A stretch of 39,008 nucleotides of DNA from Solirubrobacter taibaiensis (GTDB taxonomy: Bacteria > Actinomycetota > Thermoleophilia > Solirubrobacterales > Solirubrobacteraceae). The notes under the pieces are model-generated. The model saw nothing but the letters and a program-made list of their open reading frames with translations, was not told the DNA's origin and made no database searches. The translations under genes and the position numbers were made by a program. The stretch spans positions 1 to 39,008 of the forward strand of contig JAPDDQ010000060.1 in the NCBI GenBank assembly GCA_027587225.1, given 5' to 3'. This document shows, in pieces, positions 34,001-39,008 of this stretch. Each line of letters opens with the position of its first letter. The first letter of the stretch is position 1.

Positions 34001-34035
34001 GAGGGGTGACGTTAGCAACGCCCACGTCACCCCTC
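34001..34035 (-). terminator. 12-bp perfect hairpin between fusA2 and the zinc-ribbon gene
   Basis: GAGGGGTGACGT (34001-34012) pairs perfectly with ACGTCACCCCTC (34024-34035) over an 11-nt loop. On the minus strand it follows the fusA2 stop by nine bases and ends four bases before the ATG at 33996. There is no T-run. It may terminate fusA2, or hide the start region of the next gene; a TAACGT -10-like hexamer lies in its second arm. Confidence 0.7.
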
Positions 34036-34044
34036 TGCAGCGAA

Positions 34045-36111
34045 TTATGCGACCGCTTCGGCCTCTTCCTTGGCTTTCTCGGCGACCTTCTGCGCCAGGT
34101 GCGCGGGGATCTCCTCGTAGCGCAGGAACTCGAGCGTGTATTCGCCCTGCCCGCCCGTCACGGCGCGCAGATCGGGCGCGTACGAGAGCACCTCGCTCAT
34201 CGGCACTTCGGCCTTGACCTCGGTCATGCCGCCGGCCGGTTCGGTGCCCAGCGGGCGCCCGCGGCGGGAGCTCAGGTCGCCCATCACGTCGCCGACCGAG
34301 TCGTCCGGCACCGAGCACGAGATCAGCATGATCGGCTCCAGCAGGACCGGCGTGCACTGCGACATCGCGTCCCGCATCGCGATGCTGCCCGCGAGCTTGA
34401 ACGCCATCTCCGACGAGTCCACCGTGTGGTAGGAGCCGTCGAACAGCGTGACCTTGACGCCCTTGACCGGGAAGCCGGCCACGGCGCCGCTCTGCATCGC
34501 CTCGCGAACGCCCTTCTCGACGGCCGGGATGAACCCGTTCGGGATCGCGCCGCCCTTGATCGCGCTGACGAACTCGAACTCGCCCTCCGGGAGCGGCTCG
34601 ACCTCGATGTGGCAGTCGCCGAACTGGCCGCGGCCACCCGTCTGCTTCTTGTGCCGCCCGTGGGCCTTCGCCGTGCCGCGGATCGTCTCGCGGTAGGGCA
34701 CGCGCGGGGGCTTCAACGTCACCTCGGCGCCGAACCGCGACTTCATCCGGTCGATGATCACCTCGACGTGGATCTGCGACAGGCCGGCGACGATCTGCTC
34801 ACCCGTCTGCTCGTCGCGATGCAGGTCGATCGTCGGGTCTTCTTCCTGCAGGCGCCGGAGCGCCGTGTGGACCTTGTCCTCGTCGCCCTTGTTCTTGGGC
34901 TCCATCGCGAAGGCCATGACCGGGGCCGGGAGCTTGATCCGCGGCATGTGGATCGGCTGGTCGCGCGCCGCGAGCCAGTCGCCGGCGTGTGTCTCCTTGA
35001 GCTTGGCCACGGCGCCGATGTCGCCCGGGCCGAACTCGTCGGCGTGGCCGACGTCCTTGCCGCCGTGCGGCACCAGCAGCTGCCCCACACGCTCCTTGTG
35101 ATGCGTGCGGGTGTTCATGACCTGCGTGTCGTGGGTCATCGTGCCCTGGTAGACGCGGAACAGGTTGATGCGGCCCGCGAACGGGTCGGCGCGCGTCTTG
35201 AACACGTAGGCGAACATCTCGCCCTCGGGGTCGGGCTCGAGCTCGAAGCCTTCCTCGACCGTGATCCGCTCGTGCTGGGCGGGTGACGGGAGGTCGTCGA
35301 TGATCGCGTCGAGCAGCCGGTTCACGCCCAGGCGGCTCGTCGACACCCCGCACGTGACGGGGAAGATGTGACCGGTGTCGGTGCCCTCCTCGAGCGCGTG
35401 GACGATCTCGTCGTGCGAGATGTCCTCACCCTCCAGGTAGCGCTCCATCAGGGCCTCGGAGTTCTCCGCGACCTCGTCCATCAGCTTCTCGCGGTACTCC
35501 TGCGCCTGCTCGGCGAGGCTGTCCGGGATCGGGATCTCGGTGCAGTTGCCTTCGGCGTCGTACTGGTAGGCCTTCATGTCGACGAGGTCGACGATGCCGT
35601 TGAGCTCGTGCTCGGCGCCGATCGGGATCTCCGTGGCGACGACGTGCGGCCCGAAGGCCTCCTTCAGCGAGTCGAGGGCACGGAAGAAGTCCGCCCGCTC
35701 GCGGTCGAGCATGTTCACGTAGACCAGCCGGGCTACGTGCAGCTCCTGGGCGCGTTCCCACAGCCGTCGCGTGGAGACCTCGACGCCCAAGACGCCGTTG
35801 ACCACGAAGACGGCCGACTCACATACGCGCAACGCGCCGAGCGCGTCGGCGATGAAGCTGGGCTCGCCGGGGGTGTCGATCAGGTTGACCTTCGTGTCGC
35901 GCCACTCGAACGATGCGAGCGACGCGGAGATCGACATTCCGCGGGACTTCTCGTCCTCGTCGGCGTCTGAGACCGTGGTGCCGTCAGCCACCGAGCCGAG
36001 CCTCGTCGTTGCGCCGGCCTCGAACAACAAGGCCTCGTGCAACGACGTCTTCCCGCTCCCTCGGTGGCCAACTAGGGCCACGTTGCGAATCCTATCTGCG
36101 GCGTGCGGCAT
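34045..36111 (-). CDS. fusA2: Elongation factor G-like GTPase (EF-G paralogue)
   Basis: This 688-aa protein has the five-domain EF-G layout: G1 GHRGSGKT (15-22), G3 DTPG (79-82), and domains II to V with GGRGQFGDCHIEVEPL and GGIPNGFIPAVEKGVREAM-like segments. G4 reads NMLD (133-136) instead of NKxD and the chain is divergent from canonical EF-G, matching the EF-G2/FusA2 group, which binds ribosomes but need not translocate. Canonical fusA would sit with rpsL/rpsG, which are absent here. A strong SD (GGAG in GAGAGGAG) precedes the ATG, unlike the leaderless genes around it. Confidence 0.93.
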   Translation of the reverse strand: MPHAADRIRNVALVGHRGSGKTSLHEALLFEAGATTRLGSVADGTTVSDADEDEKSRGMSISASLASFEWRDTKVNLIDTPGEPSFIADALGALRVCESAVFVVNGVLGVEVSTRRLWERAQELHVARLVYVNMLDRERADFFRALDSLKEAFGPHVVATEIPIGAEHELNGIVDLVDMKAYQYDAEGNCTEIPIPDSLAEQAQEYREKLMDEVAENSEALMERYLEGEDISHDEIVHALEEGTDTGHIFPVTCGVSTSRLGVNRLLDAIIDDLPSPAQHERITVEEGFELEPDPEGEMFAYVFKTRADPFAGRINLFRVYQGTMTHDTQVMNTRTHHKERVGQLLVPHGGKDVGHADEFGPGDIGAVAKLKETHAGDWLAARDQPIHMPRIKLPAPVMAFAMEPKNKGDEDKVHTALRRLQEEDPTIDLHRDEQTGEQIVAGLSQIHVEVIIDRMKSRFGAEVTLKPPRVPYRETIRGTAKAHGRHKKQTGGRGQFGDCHIEVEPLPEGEFEFVSAIKGGAIPNGFIPAVEKGVREAMQSGAVAGFPVKGVKVTLFDGSYHTVDSSEMAFKLAGSIAMRDAMSQCTPVLLEPIMLISCSVPDDSVGDVMGDLSSRRGRPLGTEPAGGMTEVKAEVPMSEVLSYAPDLRAVTGGQGEYTLEFLRYEEIPAHLAQKVAEKAKEEAEAVA

Positions 36112-36120
36112 GCCTGGCGC

Positions 36121-36160
36121 TCCTCTCTCCCAAGAAATGGCCTGGTTGAGAGGAACGCTA
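36121..36160 (-). promoter_or_regulatory. fusA2 promoter and Shine-Dalgarno leader
   Basis: On the minus strand TAGCGT (36160-36155) is a -10 candidate with a weak GTCACA at a 16-bp spacer. The leader then carries GAGAGAGGAG, with AGGAG about ten bases before the ATG at 36111. This is the clearest SD in the window. Confidence 0.5.
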
Positions 36161-36183
36161 CCGCTCCAAGCGACTTTGTGACG

Positions 36184-36969
36184 TTAGTCGCGCAGGTTCT
36201 CGACCTGGAGCCGAGACTTCAGCCGCAGCACAGCCTTCGTGTGCAGCTGGGAGATGCGCGATTCGGTCACGCCGAGGACCTCGCCGATCTCGCGGAGCGT
36301 GAGGTTCTCGTAGTAGTACAGGGCGATCACGAGCTTCTCGCGCTCCGGCAGCGCCGCGATGGCGTCCGCGAGGCGGTCCTTGAGCTCGGACTGCGCCAGC
36401 AGCGCCTCAGGGTTGGGCGCGTCCGGGTCTTCCAGCGTGTCCAGGAGCGAGACGGAATCGCCGCTGGAGTCGCTCACGGCCCACAGCTCGTCCAGCGCGA
36501 CCACGGTGGAGCTGGAGATCTTGACCAGCGCCTCCTGGAACTCCTCGAGCGTGAGCTTGAGCTCGCGCGCCATCTCCTCGTCGGTCGGCGTGCGATGCAG
36601 CTGATGCTCGAGCTTGGCGTGCGCCTTCTCGATCTCCCGGGCCCGGGCGCGGACGGACCGCGGCACCCAGTCCAGGGCGCGCAGCTCGTCGATGATCGCG
36701 CCCTTGATGCGGGTGATCGCGTACGTCTCGAACTTGATCTCGCGCGAGAGGTCGAAGCGCTCGATCGCGTTGATCAGGCCCAGGAGGCCGTAAGAGATCA
36801 GGTCGGCCTCTTCGACGTGGGCCGGCAACCCGGAGGACATCCGGCCGGCGACGTACTTCACGAGTGGTGAGTAGGCGACGACGAGCTGCTCACGTGCGCG
36901 GCTAGAGCCGTCCGTCTTGTAGACGGTCCACAGCTCCTTCAGCTCGATCGCTTTTACGTTGGTCTCCAA
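36184..36969 (-). CDS. whiG: RNA polymerase sigma factor, FliA/WhiG family
   Basis: This 261-aa sigma-28-type factor has region 2 (YSPLVKYVAGRMSSGLPAHVEEADLISYGLLGLINAIERFD, KFETYAITRIKGAIIDELRALDWVPRS), region 3 (RTPTDEEMARELKLTLEEF) and region 4 (ALPEREKLVIALYYYENLTLREIGEVLGVTESRISQLHTKAVLRLK). It would direct motility or developmental genes, according to lineage. The only in-frame start after a stop is the TTG at 36969, with AAGGGG just two bases away. This is an odd spacing; a downstream CTG is possible. It lies 13 bp behind xerC on the same strand, and a recombinase-sigma order is also seen at Streptomyces whiG, as I recall. Confidence 0.93.
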   Translation of the reverse strand: METNVKAIELKELWTVYKTDGSSRAREQLVVAYSPLVKYVAGRMSSGLPAHVEEADLISYGLLGLINAIERFDLSREIKFETYAITRIKGAIIDELRALDWVPRSVRARAREIEKAHAKLEHQLHRTPTDEEMARELKLTLEEFQEALVKISSSTVVALDELWAVSDSSGDSVSLLDTLEDPDAPNPEALLAQSELKDRLADAIAALPEREKLVIALYYYENLTLREIGEVLGVTESRISQLHTKAVLRLKSRLQVENLRD

Positions 36970-36982
36970 AGCCCCTTATTTC

Positions 36983-37921
36983 CTAAGCCCGCGGGTGACT
37001 CTTGGCATAGGCTGCCCGCAGCCGCGCGGACTCTACCCGAGTGTAGACCTGGGTTGTCGAGATACTCGCGTGTCCCAGCATCGTCTGAATGGCGCGCAGA
37101 TCCGCTCCGCCGTCCAACAGATGGGTGGCGAAAGAGTGCCGCAAAGCGTGTGGGTGGACGCCCGTCTGGGTGGCGGCATGCTTGGCCCATACCCGAAGTC
37201 GGCGCCGCACATCGCTCGTCGAGAGCCTGCGGCCGCTCTTGGACAGGAAAAGCGCCGGATCCTGGTCCGCTGAGAGCAGCGCCGGGCGGGCGCGCTCGAG
37301 ATAGGCGGCGATCGTGCGCAGTGCGGGCTCTCCCACCGGGACGAAGCGGGTCTTGGATCCCTTACCCTCGACGCGGACTTGTTCGCTGTCGAACTCGATT
37401 GACGTGTGGTCGAGATCGACCAGCTCTTCGGCTCTGAGTCCCGACGAGTACGCCAGCTCGAACAGCGCGCGGTCGCGCATCTCCAACGGCGTCGAGGCCG
37501 GGATCTTCTCCAGCAACCGCTCGATGTCCTCGGTCTTGAGCACCTTCGGGAGGCTCTGCGGGAGCTTCGGCGCCGGGAGCAGGTCGGCTGGGTTGGACGT
37601 GATCTGGCCGTGCTCGACGAGGGAGCGGAAGAGCGAGCGGACGGACGCCAGCTTGCGCGCCATCGTCCGCGGGGCGGCACCCTTCTGGGACAGGCGCGCG
37701 GCCCAGCGCCTGAGGGCCTTGTAGTCGACCTGGGTGGGATCGAGGTCGTTCGCGGTGGCCCAGGCGGCGAGCTCGGCCGCGTCGGTGCCGTAGGCCTTGC
37801 GCGTGCGATCGGCGGAGCCGCGGCGCTGCAGGTCGGCGTCGAACGTGCGCAGCGCGGCGCGCCACGGCTCAGAGACTGCAGCGGCCGCCGTACCCTGGGA
37901 TGAAGTGAGCGCGTTCTTCAT
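36983..37921 (-). CDS. xerC: Tyrosine recombinase XerC/XerD-like
   Basis: This 312-aa protein has an N-terminal SAM-like core-binding domain (about 15-105) and a C-terminal catalytic domain with all residues present: Arg163 (GLRAEEL), Lys187 (GKGSK), His258 and Arg261 (HALRH), His284 (LGHAS) and nucleophile Tyr293 (QVYT). Xer proteins resolve chromosome dimers at dif with a partner. With only one here, a second must be elsewhere, or this is a single-protein system. The ATG at 37921 (or GTG at 37927) lies inside the divergent 102-aa gene, so their 5' ends overlap. It is co-directional with the sigma gene. Confidence 0.93.
   Translation of the reverse strand: MKNALTSSQGTAAAAVSEPWRAALRTFDADLQRRGSADRTRKAYGTDAAELAAWATANDLDPTQVDYKALRRWAARLSQKGAAPRTMARKLASVRSLFRSLVEHGQITSNPADLLPAPKLPQSLPKVLKTEDIERLLEKIPASTPLEMRDRALFELAYSSGLRAEELVDLDHTSIEFDSEQVRVEGKGSKTRFVPVGEPALRTIAAYLERARPALLSADQDPALFLSKSGRRLSTSDVRRRLRVWAKHAATQTGVHPHALRHSFATHLLDGGADLRAIQTMLGHASISTTQVYTRVESARLRAAYAKSHPRA
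37891..37896 (+). promoter_or_regulatory. -10 hexamer TACCCT for the 102-aa gene
   Basis: TACCCT followed by eight bases and the GTG at 37905. The hexamer lies within the first codons of xerC. Confidence 0.55.
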
Positions 37922-38213
37922 CGACACGTCATCGGGTCAGATCGCCACCTTGAACCGGCTCGTAGAGACCGGCGTGGCGAACGGGATCGACCTGCCGCCG
38001 CGACCCTGGCACCCCGTACGCGGGGACCGGGACGCGAGCACCCTGTGGTACGCGGTCCTGCGCAAGCAGACGAAAGGCGTGTTCATCGGCACCCTTGCCA
38101 TTCGCCATTCAGACCATCATGCCTCCCTGCTGGAAGGCGGATGGGAGGAAGTCGCGTTGGAGACGATCGACGGCGGCGAGGCCGGCATCGCTGCCGGCCC
38201 CTTCACCACCTAG
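37905..38213 (+). CDS. Hypothetical 102-aa protein
   Basis: The protein starts VSAFFIDTSSGQIATLNRLVETGVANGIDLPPR and ends GEAGIAAGPFTT. It is a small soluble alpha/beta protein with a conserved-looking WYAVLRKQTKGVFIGTLAIRHSDHHASLLEGGWEEVALE segment. No motif or signal is recognised. The GTG at 37905 is chosen for the hexamer eight bases upstream; longer in-frame starts would lie in xerC. Its 5' end overlaps xerC by 17 bp and its stop shares CTAG with the next gene's stop. Confidence 0.65.
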   Translation: MSAFFIDTSSGQIATLNRLVETGVANGIDLPPRPWHPVRGDRDASTLWYAVLRKQTKGVFIGTLAIRHSDHHASLLEGGWEEVALETIDGGEAGIAAGPFTT

Positions 38214-39008
38214 TCCTGCTTCTGGGCGGCGTCGATGTTCGGCGCGTCCAGGAAGGCGAGGTTCTCGGGGGTCGGCTCGAGGTGCTCGTAGCGGTCGACG
38301 GTCGTCGTGATCGTCAAGTCGCCCAGTGGCGCGCCCTTCACGGGCTTCCCGTTTTCGACCTTCGGTGCGAAGCCGGTGAGGGTCGTCTTGCTGCCGAGCG
38401 GCTTCGCGTCCTCGGGATCCACGTAGTAGATGGTGTCGCCTGGCGGCATGCGCTCCCCGCTCAGGTCGGGACGGTACGCGTGAGCGCGCTTGCCATTGAA
38501 CGTCGTCTCCCCCAGGTCCTCGGCTCCGCGGATCGCTTCGCGGAACCGATCGACCAGGGTCGTGACGCCGGCCTTGAAGCCTGACTCGAGCTCCTCGGGG
38601 TCCCAGCCCGGGTCGGTCTTCTTGGTGACCTGGACCTCCGTGCCGCCCTTGTCGTTGTTCATCAGCGTGCGGATGGTGGCGCCGTTTTGGTCGTGCTCGT
38701 AGAGCCACTCGCCCCTGGGCTGGCGGGTCTCCATGAAGTTGTGCATCCGGTCGCCGTACTGCCACTGGCGGAGCTTGTCGTAGCTCTCCAGCCTTGGCGA
38801 GCCGGTCTGGACGGTCGTCGTCTCGGTGAAGGTGATGAACGCCGGCTGCGGCGCGGTGGCGGCGAACGCGCGCTCGGCGAGGCTCGCGCGGATCGGGCCG
38901 GGCGCGTCGTCGGCGCCGGGCAGTGCGGCGAACGCGACCACCGCGGCCGCGGCAGCGGGCCTTGGAGACGGCGCGGCTGGCCAGCTTCGAGCCGGAGGTC
39001 GAGGACGA
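38210..39008 (-). CDS. Secreted or membrane-anchored protein, 5' end unresolved
   Basis: The reliable part is 243 aa from the GTG at 38941. A hydrophobic AAAAAVVAFAALPG precedes it in the same open frame, giving a possible membrane anchor. The body reads TFTETTTVQTGSPRLESYDKLRQWQYGDRMHNFMETRQPRGEWLYEHD, with later PPGDTIYYVDPEDAKPLG and TTTVDRYEHLEPTPENLAFL. It is extracellular in feel, like the actinobacterial sigma-linked CU044_5270-type proteins, though I cannot confirm that family. Upstream of about 38945 the frame with clean G/C third positions differs by one base, so a frameshift or a start here is possible. The true start may lie beyond the window. Confidence 0.6.
   Translation of the reverse strand, partial: RPRPPARSWPAAPSPRPAAAAAVVAFAALPGADDAPGPIRASLAERAFAATAPQPAFITFTETTTVQTGSPRLESYDKLRQWQYGDRMHNFMETRQPRGEWLYEHDQNGATIRTLMNNDKGGTEVQVTKKTDPGWDPEELESGFKAGVTTLVDRFREAIRGAEDLGETTFNGKRAHAYRPDLSGERMPPGDTIYYVDPEDAKPLGSKTTLTGFAPKVENGKPVKGAPLGDLTITTTVDRYEHLEPTPENLAFLDAPNIDAAQKQD

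Noticed and set aside
36112..36160. Anti-SD hairpin (TCCTCTC with GAGAGGA) controlling fusA2 translation
   Set aside because: The first arm lies directly behind the likely -10 (TAGCGT), so it would mostly not be transcribed; it matters only if a promoter further upstream is used.
36983..37921. XerC-like gene as integrase of a mobile element
   Set aside because: No att repeats, tRNA, excisionase or phage genes nearby; composition matches neighbours and the sigma gene follows directly.

Overview
The window is very G+C-rich, tightly packed DNA from a free-living actinobacterium. Four things fit the deep-branching Thermoleophilia/Solirubrobacterales better than Streptomyces or mycobacteria, although the lineage is my inference: near-universal G/C third positions, frequent GTG starts, a WhiG/FliA-type sigma factor beside a XerC-like recombinase, and a large PAS/GAF/GGDEF and hybrid-kinase repertoire. 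I see no rRNA, tRNA, CRISPR array, transposase or prophage, and no stretch over 300 bases without a gene.

Layout. 68-4194: histidine degradation (hutH, hutU) with a divergent IclR regulator and two matching palindromic operators. 4184-6149: a DsbA/FrnE-like protein, two small unknowns and a DUF1707 protein. 6173-9706: an RlaP-like nucleotidyltransferase, then a coupled macrodomain / ThDP enzyme / SDR operon. 9703-13932: a coiled-coil protein, two MFS transporters, a DUF1445 protein and a metal-dependent cyclase, which look like small-molecule uptake and catabolism. 13989-18239: a zinc-protease lipoprotein, a secreted protein, a HAD phosphatase, a DedA protein, an FKBP prolyl isomerase and an RDD membrane protein. 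18398-21803: Cu/Zn superoxide dismutase, an M20 amidohydrolase coupled to an epoxide hydrolase, and greA behind a 79-aa gene whose promoter carries two SOS-type boxes. 22002-25611: a MocR regulator divergent from a YczE-type membrane protein, a LacI regulator with a 33-bp palindrome, and a ParB-like protein. 25632-32990: a phosphorelay/c-di-GMP island (single REC, diguanylate cyclase, 1025-aa hybrid kinase with HPt, REC-degenerate GGDEF-REC). 32994-39008: two small conserved-looking proteins, an EF-G paralogue, WhiG/FliA sigma, XerC, an unknown and a 5'-incomplete membrane or secreted protein.

Two organisational rules stand out. Thirteen start codons lie 6-8 nt downstream of a TAnnnT hexamer with no Shine-Dalgarno sequence, which predicts widespread leaderless transcription; downstream operon genes instead use ATGA/GTGA overlaps or a clear SD. 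Nine of the eleven convergent junctions have overlapping 3' ends, three of them sharing a single CTAG as both stop codons.

The best leads are the hut operator pair, the tandem SOS-type boxes ahead of the 79-aa gene and greA, the nucleotidyltransferase-macrodomain neighbourhood, the self-contained phosphorelay/c-di-GMP island, and the overlapping back-to-back -10 elements.
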